From assembly GCA_020428535.1 (NCBI GenBank), contig JAGQMS010000001.1, positions 1-64,000 on the forward strand: a DNA stretch of 64,000 nt, in the 5' to 3' direction. The position numbers and the translations under genes were made by a program. This DNA comes from Candidatus Saccharimonadota bacterium. GTDB taxonomy: Bacteria; Patescibacteriota; Saccharimonadia; Saccharimonadales; JAGQMS01. A model generated the notes under the pieces. The model ran no database searches and was not told the origin of the DNA. It saw only the letters and a list, made by a program, of their open reading frames with translations. Positions 36,307 to 44,548 of the stretch are shown here, piece after piece (position 1 is the stretch's first letter; the number at the start of each line of letters is the position of its first letter).

Positions 36307-37503
36307 ATGAAACGACTTCTCGAGAAATACGCGCTTTTTCTATCTAGAATTTATCTATCAAAACATAAGGGGCAGATTTTAGCCGTTGTTGGTAGTATTG
36401 GCAAGACCTCAACTACTCAAGCATTGATTAGTGTTTTGGGGCAAAAGTTTGATGTTATAGGCACTAAAAAGAACTACAACACGCCCGCCGGGCTAGCGAT
36501 GACTCTGTTTGACCAGCAAATTCCAGAGAGCACCGTCGGCTGGCTAAAAGTAATGCTAGTTAGTACGCTAAAAAGCCTGTTCACAAAACCAAAGTGCGAA
36601 ATAATCGTTTTAGAACTAAGTACAGACAAACCTGGAGACATCGAGCAGTTTTCGTTTATTAATGCAGACTTAGCAGTTGTAACGGCCATTACTCCAGAGC
36701 ATATGGAGAACTTTGGCGATCTTGAGAATGTTGCAAAAGAAGAACTCTACGTATCATCATTTTCAAAGAAGCTTTTGGTGAATGCGGATTTGGTTAGTCA
36801 AGAATATCTCGATAAATATGCTGGCAACTCTCTTATTGAAAAATATGGTCAAGGCCAGAAATATTCCGTTCATCGAGCTAGTGAATATAAATTGGTTGGT
36901 CGGAGCGGTGAATCGATCTTGTGTGCATCTAATGCGGTGGCAAGTTTGCTGGGTATGAGCGCGGAAGAAACCAACCTTGCTCTGCATAAACTCGAACCAC
37001 TGCCGGGCAGGATGAATATACTGAAAGGTAAAAATGGTTCGATAATCATTGACGACACCTACAACTCTAGCCCAGAGGCAGTGAGATCAGCCCTAGATTA
37101 CTTGTATACTCAAGACTCAAAGCAGAAGATTGCAATCTTAGGGAACATGAATGAGATGGGTGATAAAAGCCAGGAGCTTCACGAACTTGTTGGGTCTTGG
37201 TGTGACCCAGAGAAACTAGATTTGGTAGTGACTTTAGGGCCTGATGCAAATGAATATCTTGCGACCACTGCTGAAAAGCGGGGCTGTAAAGTTTTTAGGG
37301 CCAACAACCCAAGAGAAGCCGGTGAACACGTACTTAGCATGTTAAGTAATGGTGCAATAGTCCTTGCAAAAGGTTCACAAAACGGTGTATACGCAGAAGA
37401 AGCGGTTAAGCTACTTCTTGCCGACCCAGCAGATGCTTCAAAGCTCGTTCGACAAGATACATATTGGCCAAAGAAAAAATCAAAATACTGGGTGAATCTT
37501 TAA
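36307..37503 (+). CDS. MurF-like ligase lacking the N-terminal domain
   Basis: I use ATG 36307 rather than the upstream TTG at 36301. The 399-residue product starts almost directly with the ATP-binding core: P-loop VVGSIGKTSTTQ near 28-38, then YNTPAGLAMTLF, ELSTDKPGDIEQF, ITPEHMENFG and the C-terminal IIDDTYNSSPEAVRSAL. The MurF N-terminal UDP-binding domain is missing. It lies 14 nt after ddl, so it likely uses D-Ala-D-Ala. It could be MurF or a related amide ligase. Confidence 0.87.
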   Translation: MKRLLEKYALFLSRIYLSKHKGQILAVVGSIGKTSTTQALISVLGQKFDVIGTKKNYNTPAGLAMTLFDQQIPESTVGWLKVMLVSTLKSLFTKPKCEIIVLELSTDKPGDIEQFSFINADLAVVTAITPEHMENFGDLENVAKEELYVSSFSKKLLVNADLVSQEYLDKYAGNSLIEKYGQGQKYSVHRASEYKLVGRSGESILCASNAVASLLGMSAEETNLALHKLEPLPGRMNILKGKNGSIIIDDTYNSSPEAVRSALDYLYTQDSKQKIAILGNMNEMGDKSQELHELVGSWCDPEKLDLVVTLGPDANEYLATTAEKRGCKVFRANNPREAGEHVLSMLSNGAIVLAKGSQNGVYAEEAVKLLLADPADASKLVRQDTYWPKKKSKYWVNL

Positions 37504-37549
37504 AACCCATATGCTTGCGGTGTGGCTGACCAGATGATAAGTTAGCCCT

Positions 37550-38272
37550 ATGCCTAAACTATTCACGCCGGAATTAGTTGTACCCAATTTCGAGAATCTG
37601 GGTGGTGCTCAGTCTCAAGTTTTAGGTGACCCAGATTGCGATCGGCTTCAGTTCGTTCTTGTAGCCGGTATGTGGAGACTTAGTCAATTAGCGACTACAA
37701 TTCATGCCGAAATCAGCGGTATATCTAAAAATAGCTCATCGTTAAGAACTTCACGCATCAAGCTTGATAAAATAAGTTCTAGCAACGGCCTTGCTAAAGC
37801 CTTTGCGCCTAAAGATGACAAATCAGCGCCCGTAGCCACAACTTTCACTGGTGATGCTTTATGGTGGATGTGTAATAATTATGAAATAGGTCGCACACCC
37901 AATCCCGAAACTTCTGTTGCTCAAGCTTTAATGGCGAGATATTTGCTACATGGTGAGCTCCCAGATCCAGAAGGAATTCAGTTTACCCAGACATATTTTG
38001 AAGGGCTTGAATCTGCGGTCGCAGAGATCATTGATCAGCATCACAATAGAAAACTTGGGTGGTCTTTACCGGAAGCCGCGATAAAACGAACAGCGATAGT
38101 TCAGTCTTTATTTGGTAGGAAAGTATTAGATCTTCTCCCTAAAGAAGATGTTTGCACCGAAAGTAGTGTGCCAGAAGTTACAGAGCCTGTTGAAATGACC
38201 ACGTCAGATAAGGTTAATGTGTTATTTACAGATTCAAATGGTGGTCTAGAATTGCGTATTTGGGATTTTTAA
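37550..38272 (+). CDS. Hypothetical protein, 240 residues
   Basis: The product is soluble and helical (TSVAQALMARYLLHG, FEGLESAVAEIIDQHHNRK), with no signal, membrane helix or known motif. The last part (SVPEVTEPVEMTTSDK) looks like a linker. A second frame overlaps its end (38260-38445), so the gene may be broken by a frameshift or coupled to a small neighbour. It precedes the WhiB-like gene on the same strand. Confidence 0.55.
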   Translation: MPKLFTPELVVPNFENLGGAQSQVLGDPDCDRLQFVLVAGMWRLSQLATTIHAEISGISKNSSSLRTSRIKLDKISSSNGLAKAFAPKDDKSAPVATTFTGDALWWMCNNYEIGRTPNPETSVAQALMARYLLHGELPDPEGIQFTQTYFEGLESAVAEIIDQHHNRKLGWSLPEAAIKRTAIVQSLFGRKVLDLLPKEDVCTESSVPEVTEPVEMTTSDKVNVLFTDSNGGLELRIWDF

Positions 38273-38445
38273 TTAGAAGTCAAAATTTCAGTGATTGGGA
38301 TTTGCTCGAAACTGCAGATGCACAAACCGCTTTAAATGAGGCCAGGAAGATTATTGAAAATTCTGGTGATGAGCAACTAAGAAATCGTTATAACATGCTA
38401 GCTGAAGATGCCCATATGCCAAATATCCCGAAATTCAAGAAATAG
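38260..38445 (+). CDS. Small overlapping frame, possible frameshifted tail
   Basis: A 61-codon frame from TTG 38260 overlaps the previous gene by 13 nt in another frame and stops at 38445. It reads as a normal helical protein (ADAQTALNEARKIIENSG, QLRNRYNMLAEDAH). No ribosome site is visible. It may be the displaced C-terminus of the 240-residue protein or a small coupled gene. Confidence 0.35.
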   Translation: MGFLIRSQNFSDWDLLETADAQTALNEARKIIENSGDEQLRNRYNMLAEDAHMPNIPKFKK

Positions 38446-38510
38446 TACGTTGTAGTTTTTTATTTTTCTTGCACTCAGTTATTGAGGGGCGTAGTATTTT
38501 CTGAAAAGAA

Positions 38511-39827
38511 ATGGAGACACGCATGTCTGATTTGCGTCGATGCATGGTTGACGGACAGCTAAGCCCAGAATTTAATCTAACACCAGACCGATCTGTCGAT
38601 CGGCGTGTCATTCCTTTGGGGCGCCTTAGTGCTATTTGCCAGACAGAATGCCCAGTTTTTGAGCAATGCATGTCAGATGTACTCAAGTGGAAGGACGCAC
38701 GGAAAGGCCCGACTAAGCTTTGGAAAACGCCTTTAGATCGGCATCTACCACTGTTCCGAGCAGGGGGAATTATGGGATCATTCGGCGACAGTAGGGCACA
38801 CATAAAAGTATCTTTGGAATCTAAAGGCTGCCTTGATAATGAAGGCATCGGTATATGCGAGGAACTCGGAGATGATTGGGGGTCGTATATCTCATTTATG
38901 GACGCTCGTGATTTGGCTGACTTTGGTGTAGTAAGTCAAGATGGTTTGATAGAGGTGGTCGATAGTGCCGACGGAGGAGTGATGGCTTTTCCCAGCCACT
39001 TTTTGGCCAGAATCGTAAATGTTTTAACGGGATATGTTTTAGACGATGGGGGTGCATTAACGAAGGCGCAATTAAAAGAGTTGGGGTTAAGTTCTAACAA
39101 CGTACTTTATTTAAATGATAGAGTACAGTGGATGGTAGGCGAAAGGCTGTTTAATGTTTCGATAACTGATAACGCAGGAAAACCGCTGAATAAGTATGTC
39201 CCGAATAGGGACGTTCTGAAAAGATTGGCTGACTTTTCAAAGGAAGTATACGCACTGCCAGCTACAAATATTAATGCAGATAAAGTTGGCGAATATAAAA
39301 AGGCAAAACGGGATTGTAATAGTTTTCTGCAGTCGACAGAAGGGAGATATGTAGATTTTGTATTCCGAATGGAAATATCCACTACATTAGTTATGCGTAC
39401 TTTGTTAGAGAATTATGAACATAGTGACGCGGGAGTAGACGCCAGGCGAAGACAGCTAATTTATTGTATCGACCGGCACTTATCTGCTTGGGGATTAACG
39501 ACAAAGGCAAGCCGTGCAAGATCAGATTTTGTTGAACTTGTTTTCGGCAATCGCGACAACTCAACTTCTCGTCCAAAAGGTGGTGCATGTGCAGGAGTAG
39601 ATCCAGAATTATTTTACCCAGATCGCGGGGAAAGCACGCAAGAACCTAAAGGGGTTTGCGGTGGTTGTAAACTGAGAACGGGGTGCCTCGAATATGCTAT
39701 AGCGAACAGAGAAAGATATGGGGTATGGGGGGGCACTTCACAAAGGGAGCGCAGAGCACTTATTGCCGAACGAAATAAGGCAGAAAATCAGGCTAAAGAG
39801 ACTGATGGGAAAAACATAGCGTCGTAA
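38511..39827 (+). CDS. Protein with two WhiB-like iron-sulfur domains
   Basis: The start is ATG 38511 (a second ATG at 38523 is possible). The 438-residue product ends in a clear WhiB domain: Cys360, Cys383-x2-Cys386-x5-Cys392, then GVWGG at 404-408 and TSQRERR. The N-terminus shows a looser copy: Cys11, Cys43-x3-Cys47-x5-Cys53, then GIMGS at 86-90 with a basic stretch. The middle 250 residues are unrecognised. WhiB proteins bind a 4Fe-4S cluster and the primary sigma factor; the family is known from Actinobacteria and their phages. Its presence here suggests transfer, perhaps from an actinobacterial host. Confidence 0.8.
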   Translation: METRMSDLRRCMVDGQLSPEFNLTPDRSVDRRVIPLGRLSAICQTECPVFEQCMSDVLKWKDARKGPTKLWKTPLDRHLPLFRAGGIMGSFGDSRAHIKVSLESKGCLDNEGIGICEELGDDWGSYISFMDARDLADFGVVSQDGLIEVVDSADGGVMAFPSHFLARIVNVLTGYVLDDGGALTKAQLKELGLSSNNVLYLNDRVQWMVGERLFNVSITDNAGKPLNKYVPNRDVLKRLADFSKEVYALPATNINADKVGEYKKAKRDCNSFLQSTEGRYVDFVFRMEISTTLVMRTLLENYEHSDAGVDARRRQLIYCIDRHLSAWGLTTKASRARSDFVELVFGNRDNSTSRPKGGACAGVDPELFYPDRGESTQEPKGVCGGCKLRTGCLEYAIANRERYGVWGGTSQRERRALIAERNKAENQAKETDGKNIAS

Positions 39828-39835
39828 CAGTAGGA

Positions 39836-40429
39836 TTAGAAATAGCTCCCTCTTGCGCTGAGGAGGTCGGCTGCGTGGCAAAGCGCAGCCAACGGTGTCA
39901 TGCCGCGTTCATTTGGTGAATATTCATCATCAGGTATGCCTTCAACGTATTTCATGGCTAGCTCTTGGGCGGGGCTGAGGTCTATGCCATATTGTTCCAA
40001 AATTTGCACTTTTAGCGCATCTTCTGCAGGTTTTGTCGCGAATGAAGGGTCGGCCACAATATTGCCATTTTCATCAAACCATCTTGAAAAAGGCTTTTCG
40101 ATGTCGTGCAGAACTGCGACTGTTAGAGCTTCATCGACACCGAACTTTTCTTCTTCTGGTAAGCTAGCCAGAACACCAGATTCCACCCAAAAATCATATA
40201 GATATTGTACGTAACCAACTACTTGTCTAATATGCTCAAGATAGCCACCAGGCCAGCAATGATGATTTGCTCTTGAGCCTGGCGCTCTTGAAAAGACTTC
40301 CCAATTGAAGTGATAAAGAAACCGTATCGCATCACGGTTGAACGGATCCACACGGTCCAGCATTAGCTTAGAGATCCAATCAATCTCTGTTCTTGATACT
40401 CTCGGTTCAAGTTCATATTTTGTTGCCAT
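39836..40429 (-). CDS. HD-domain hydrolase
   Basis: An AGGAGG lies 5 nt before ATG 40429 on the minus strand. The 197-residue product carries an HD-type metal site: HHCWPGGYLEHI and VAVLHDIEKPF, with a later Asp (CHAADLLSA). HD hydrolases cleave phosphomonoesters, nucleotides or cyclic nucleotides; the substrate is not known. It converges with the WhiB-like gene, 8 nt apart. Confidence 0.8.
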   Translation of the reverse strand: MATKYELEPRVSRTEIDWISKLMLDRVDPFNRDAIRFLYHFNWEVFSRAPGSRANHHCWPGGYLEHIRQVVGYVQYLYDFWVESGVLASLPEEEKFGVDEALTVAVLHDIEKPFSRWFDENGNIVADPSFATKPAEDALKVQILEQYGIDLSPAQELAMKYVEGIPDDEYSPNERGMTPLAALCHAADLLSARGSYF

Positions 40430-40527
40430 ATTACCTCCTATTTGTTTTTTAAGTCTGACTCAGATACCAGAAATAATATAGCCAGGAAAGTTTGCGTCAA
40501 AGATTGTTGACTTGCTAAAGTAGAAAT

Positions 40528-41217
40528 ATGATTGTGGAGCATCATATTCAAAGGCAAATCCTTCGTGAGCTTGTGAAGGGCGAGGCCAAGCGATTTAGTG
40601 AGATTAAACCAAAAGCTGTTGAGTCTAATCTATTTATGTATCATCTCAGGCAACTCATCCGCGGTGGATTGGTGGCCAAAGATAACGAATCGTCGAAGTA
40701 CACCCTCACAAAAGAAGGTCGTCTTTATGCCGACAGAAGCAATTTGCCGACCATGAAGCTAAGGTTGCAACCCAAGCAAATTACCGTTTTGGTAGTGAGG
40801 AACAAAAAAGGTCAGTATATTCTACTCAAACGAACGCACGTACCGTATTTTGACTTTGTTGGTTTTCCGTCTGGGAAGATTCACTACGGCGAAAAACTAG
40901 AAGAATCAGCAACCAGAGAACTAAAAGAAAAATCTGGGATCGAAGATGTAAAGCTAAAGCTAGGCGGTAACATCTTGATGCGATTTTATGATGAATCAGG
41001 CGAGCTCGTTAGCCATGTGAATGCATATGTCTTCAGCGGAGAATCTGGACTAGAAGAACTAGTTTTCGAGAATGAATTTTTTGAATCATATCTTGGCGAA
41101 GCAGACCAACTCTACACTGAAAAGACTTTCAAGGGTCACAAAGAAATCATTGAACTAATAAGCCAAAGCAACGGTGAGATATTTGTTAAAGAATTTGACT
41201 TTGTATCTGACTTCTAA
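40528..41217 (+). CDS. Nudix hydrolase with N-terminal winged-helix domain
   Basis: The 229-residue product starts with a winged-helix-like region (RQILRELVKGEAKRFSEI, HLRQLIRGGLVAKD) and then a Nudix domain. The Nudix box GKIHYGEKLEESATRELKEK is nearly canonical, but the second Glu of the REUXEE core is Lys, so hydrolase activity may be altered. Such fusions (NrtR-like) can be regulators that sense nucleotides. It is divergent from the HD gene with a 98-nt gap. Confidence 0.78.
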   Translation: MIVEHHIQRQILRELVKGEAKRFSEIKPKAVESNLFMYHLRQLIRGGLVAKDNESSKYTLTKEGRLYADRSNLPTMKLRLQPKQITVLVVRNKKGQYILLKRTHVPYFDFVGFPSGKIHYGEKLEESATRELKEKSGIEDVKLKLGGNILMRFYDESGELVSHVNAYVFSGESGLEELVFENEFFESYLGEADQLYTEKTFKGHKEIIELISQSNGEIFVKEFDFVSDF

Positions 41218-41221
41218 AATA

Positions 41222-41743
41222 TCAGAGCATGATAATTCTCAAGAACTGCTTTATGTAATGCGACCCAGTTCTGGAATAGTAATCAAGTAAGTAATCTCGC
41301 ATGGCTGTAGCAGGGAATCGATAGGCTTCAATACTTGCATCATGGAGATGATGCCAATAGTGAGTAAGAGTCTCGGGTTTCAAAGGCTCTGGCAAACCTG
41401 GAACGCCGTCTCGGAGAACGACCTTCTCGATAAGCTCATCCAAGGGCTTGGCTCTGAACCTGACGATTGTTTTTTGTTTTGACAAGAAATAGAACACCTC
41501 AGTGAACGTTTCTCCTGTAATTGGGTCGTGGTCCACCCCTATGAAACGACAGCCATCAAGCCAGCCCGCATATCCGTCGTCATCTGGTTGGTAAGCGACA
41601 AGAACTTGGTGACCATGAATTGTTGCAGTAGCTTTTTCTCCGCGTCGGGCCTCTCTTTCGGTGGGTGCGAAAAGTATCTCATTCATCTCCTCAAAATTTT
41701 CTTTTGTTGCAGGGTGAATTGCGTCTGGTGCTCTTTTTTTCAT
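41222..41743 (-). CDS. Hypothetical protein, 173 residues
   Basis: AAGGAAG lies 4 nt before ATG 41743 on the minus strand. The product is soluble, with a beta-rich core (ATATIHGHQVLVAYQPDDDG, YFLSKQKTIVRF) and a helical end. No family is recognised. It converges with the Nudix gene (4-nt gap) and is divergent from leuS, sharing the upstream region with its operator-like palindrome. Confidence 0.6.
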   Translation of the reverse strand: MKKRAPDAIHPATKENFEEMNEILFAPTEREARRGEKATATIHGHQVLVAYQPDDDGYAGWLDGCRFIGVDHDPITGETFTEVFYFLSKQKTIVRFRAKPLDELIEKVVLRDGVPGLPEPLKPETLTHYWHHLHDASIEAYRFPATAMRDYLLDYYSRTGSHYIKQFLRIIML

Positions 41744-41807
41744 TTGTCTTCCTTTCTGAGAAGAGAATATCTCTAGGAGTAACTTAGGATCTAGACAACA
41801 AAACTTT

Positions 41808-41837
41808 ACTCAAAATTTGTTGAGTGAATGTTATACT
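41808..41837 (+). promoter_or_regulatory. leuS leader promoter with operator-like palindrome
   Basis: TATACT (41832-41837) is 6 nt before the leader-peptide ATG. ACTCAA (41808-41813) and TTGAGT (41820-41825) form a perfect inverted repeat with a 6-nt centre across the expected -35. A repressor or activator could bind here and affect both leuS and the divergent gene at 41743. Confidence 0.5.
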
Positions 41838-41843
41838 TTTGGC

Positions 41844-41894
41844 ATGACAAGGTTGCAAACAACCAAAACTCTCTTGCTCCCCTCGGGGGAATAA
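41844..41894 (+). CDS. Leucine-rich leader peptide of leuS
   Basis: ATG 41844 opens a 16-codon frame, MTRLQTTKTLLLPSGE, ending at TAA 41892. It has four leucines, three of them consecutive (CTC TTG CTC at 41871-41879), right before a hairpin TCCCC-TCG-GGGGA (41878-41890) followed by ATAATTTT. Another hairpin, GGTTG-CAAA-CAACC (41851-41864), lies ahead of the Leu codons. Promoter, leader peptide, regulatory codons and mutually influenced hairpins match classical ribosome-mediated attenuation by scarce charged tRNA-Leu. Confidence 0.65.
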   Translation: MTRLQTTKTLLLPSGE

Positions 41895-41954
41895 TTTTCA
41901 TTCTCTGTTGATTCAGATTACAATAACGTTATAACAATGAGCTTTCTTGTGTCC

Positions 41955-42022
41955 CGGCTGTAATGAGGCGAAGCCGAGAAGCGGAGCAAGACGTACATGA
42001 TGGTACGGCGAACGAGCATCGC
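41955..42022 (+). promoter_or_regulatory. Structured part of the leuS leader
   Basis: Three small hairpins follow one another: CGGCT (41955-41959)/AGCCG (41972-41976), CGTAC (41992-41996)/GTACG (42003-42007) and GCGA (42008-42011)/TCGC (42019-42022). A short frame (ATG 41937, 8 codons, MSFLVSRL) overlaps the first. The stretch TGGTACGGCG resembles a T-box core at 9 of 10 positions, but no specifier stem is clear. Together with the leader peptide this fills the 321 nt before leuS. Confidence 0.4.
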
Positions 42023-42064
42023 AAGCTACAACAAAATTACAGACGAGGAAATAAGGAAGATCAC

Positions 42065-44548
42065 ATGAAACGATATGAACCAAATATTATAGAGCCAAAA
42101 TGGCAAGCCAAATGGGCCGAAGACAATACATATGGAGTCACTGAAGACACTTCAAAACAAAAGATCTATGCTAGCCCGATGCTCCCTTACCCAAGTGGTA
42201 CTGGTTTACACACTGGCCATGTAAGGAACTACTCGATCACCGATGCTGTAGCCAGATTCTACCGCCAAAAAGGCTTTAACACGATGAGTAATATCGCTTG
42301 GGATGCCTTTGGTCTGCCAGCTGAGAACTTTGCTATCAAAACTGGCACTCCTCCAGCAGTTTCAACGGCAAACAATATTGCATACTTCAAAAAACAACTA
42401 CTTCGTTTGGGCATGAGTTACGATTGGAGCAGAGAATTCGATACTTCCGACCCAGAATATTACCGCTGGACTCAGTGGGTGTTTAGCTTGATGTACAAAC
42501 GAGGTCTAGCCTACAAAGCCGAAAAACAACAGTGGTGGTGCGATAAGTGCAATACGGTTTTGGCTGACGAGCAGGTCAATGCATCTGGTAAATGTTGGCG
42601 CCACGAAGGTGCAGACGACCCAGAAGTTACCAAGAAAAGTGTTAACCAGTGGTTCTTCAAAATCACCGACTATGCTGACGAAATATTGGAATCGACGGAC
42701 GCATTAAACTGGCCTGAGAAAATCAAAACCATGCAAAAAAACTGGATCGGTCGTAGCGAAGGGACGGTTGTTGAATTTGATCTCAAAGGTCTGGGTGCTG
42801 ACAAGGTCAAACTAGATGTTTTCACGACAGCAGTTGAAACTATTTTTGGGGTGACTTTTATGGTTTTGGCGCCAGAACACCCACTGGTTGCAGAATATGG
42901 TCAATTAGCAGAAAACTCTGAAGAAATAGACGCATATGTTCAAAAAGCCATCCGTAAAAGCGAGCTTGATAGAGAGATGGAAAAAGTCAAAACCGGTGTG
43001 AAGATTGAAGGTCTTTCAGCCATTAACCCTATGAATGGCAACGAAATTGAAGTCTGGGTGGCCGACTATGTAATGATGGGCTACGGGAGTGGCGCGATAA
43101 TGGCAGTCCCGGGCGAAGATCAGCGCGATTTTGACTTTGCAACGAAATACAACATCCCTGTGGTTTTCACGACCGACAGGGGCGAGTTCACAAATTACCA
43201 AGAAGAGATCAAGCCAAACAAGAAAGCGTTTATGCTTGCAAACTCAGGTGAATTTGATGGAATGAATTTTGAAGATGGCCGAAAAGCAATCATCGAAAAA
43301 ATAGTTTCGATTGGTAAGGGCGAAGCCCGAGTGCAATACAAAATTCGAGACTGGCTGATCAGCCGTCAGAGATATTGGGGCGCGCCGGTGCCAATTGTCT
43401 ATTGTGAAGAACATGGTGAAAAATTGGTCCCAGAAGATCAGCTACCAGTTCGCTTGCCCGAAGTTGACAACTACGTTCCAGATGGCAAAAACTCTTCAGT
43501 TCTCGCTGGCGTTGAAGAATGGGTGAATACGACCTGCCCAGTGTGTGGCAAACCAGCCAAAAGAGAAACCGACACCATGGATGGCTACGTTTGTAGTACA
43601 TGGTATTTGCACCGCTACACTGATGCTCATAATGACAAACAGGCATTTGACCCTGAAAAAGCCAATTACTGGTTCCCAGTAGATTTTTACTTCGGTGGCG
43701 ACCATGCTGTAGCGCACTTGCTTTACATCCGCTTTTTCCAAAAAGTACTTTGCGACGCTGGTCTTGCCAAGGACCGTGAGCCAATCAAGCAACTAGTTTA
43801 TAACGGCTACATCAATGCTGAGGATGGTCGAAAGATGAGCAAATCCTTGGGAAACACTGTTGACCCAATGGACATCATCGAGTCTGGCTACGGAGCAGAC
43901 GCTTTGCGTGTTTTTGAACTTTTCATCGCACCATATGACCAAGACACCAGCTGGAATAGCAAAGGTGTACCTGGTACGTACAGGTTTCTGAACCGATTGT
44001 GGACGCTTACTCAGGAGTTTATTGAGCAGCCAAAAGTCGAAAGTAGTAAGCCAAAAGATCAGTTCCGAGATATCTATAAGGTGGCACATACAGCTATCAA
44101 GAAGGTGACTCAAGATCTTGAGAGTTTGAGTTTTAACACTGCTGTAGCCGCGATGATGGGTGCTGTCAACGATCTATATCTTATCAAAGTCAAAGATAGC
44201 TACTCTAATACAGATGCTTGGCGGTTTGCTCTTGAAAGCCTCGCTCAACTGATCGGGCCATTTGCACCGCATATTGCCGAAGAGCTATGGCATGAACTAG
44301 GGCATAAGGATTCTGTTCATCTTGGCCATTGGCCTGAGTGGGACGAAAAATATTTGGTCAAGAACTCAGTCGTTTACGCTGTTCAAGTCAATGGTAAAGT
44401 GCGTGGTGAAGTTGAAGTCCCAGCAGGTGCTGATCAAAAAACCGTCGAAGAAGCTGCCCGCGCTAACGGAAAAGTCGCCAGCTACATAACTGGCGACCCA
44501 AAGAAAGTTATCTTCGTTCCAAACAAGCTGATCAGCTTCGTTGTTTAG
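42065..44548 (+). CDS. leuS: Leucyl-tRNA synthetase
   Basis: I choose ATG 42065 (MKRYEPNIIEPKWQAKW), with AAGGAAG 6 nt before it; the frame is open further up, but that part is the leader RNA. The 827-residue product has the class I HIGH-type site (PYPSGTGLHTGHVRNY), the CP1 editing domain (TTAVETIFGVTFMVLAPEHP, GAIMAVPGEDQRDFDF), a zinc-type CPVCGKP, and KMSKSLGNTV. It charges tRNA-Leu; two tRNA-Leu genes lie at 28344 and 30941. Control by the leucine leader is likely. Confidence 0.97.
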   Translation: MKRYEPNIIEPKWQAKWAEDNTYGVTEDTSKQKIYASPMLPYPSGTGLHTGHVRNYSITDAVARFYRQKGFNTMSNIAWDAFGLPAENFAIKTGTPPAVSTANNIAYFKKQLLRLGMSYDWSREFDTSDPEYYRWTQWVFSLMYKRGLAYKAEKQQWWCDKCNTVLADEQVNASGKCWRHEGADDPEVTKKSVNQWFFKITDYADEILESTDALNWPEKIKTMQKNWIGRSEGTVVEFDLKGLGADKVKLDVFTTAVETIFGVTFMVLAPEHPLVAEYGQLAENSEEIDAYVQKAIRKSELDREMEKVKTGVKIEGLSAINPMNGNEIEVWVADYVMMGYGSGAIMAVPGEDQRDFDFATKYNIPVVFTTDRGEFTNYQEEIKPNKKAFMLANSGEFDGMNFEDGRKAIIEKIVSIGKGEARVQYKIRDWLISRQRYWGAPVPIVYCEEHGEKLVPEDQLPVRLPEVDNYVPDGKNSSVLAGVEEWVNTTCPVCGKPAKRETDTMDGYVCSTWYLHRYTDAHNDKQAFDPEKANYWFPVDFYFGGDHAVAHLLYIRFFQKVLCDAGLAKDREPIKQLVYNGYINAEDGRKMSKSLGNTVDPMDIIESGYGADALRVFELFIAPYDQDTSWNSKGVPGTYRFLNRLWTLTQEFIEQPKVESSKPKDQFRDIYKVAHTAIKKVTQDLESLSFNTAVAAMMGAVNDLYLIKVKDSYSNTDAWRFALESLAQLIGPFAPHIAEELWHELGHKDSVHLGHWPEWDEKYLVKNSVVYAVQVNGKVRGEVEVPAGADQKTVEEAARANGKVASYITGDPKKVIFVPNKLISFVV

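Noticed and set aside
42001-42022. T-box riboswitch core upstream of leuS
   Set aside because: TGGTACGGCG matches the T-box core at 9 of 10 positions, but I find no stem I with specifier loop; the leucine leader peptide explains the region better.
41963-42064. N-terminal extension of leuS from an upstream ATG
   Set aside because: The frame is open, but the stretch consists of leader hairpins, encodes an unlikely basic segment, and the family start and ribosome site fit ATG 42065.
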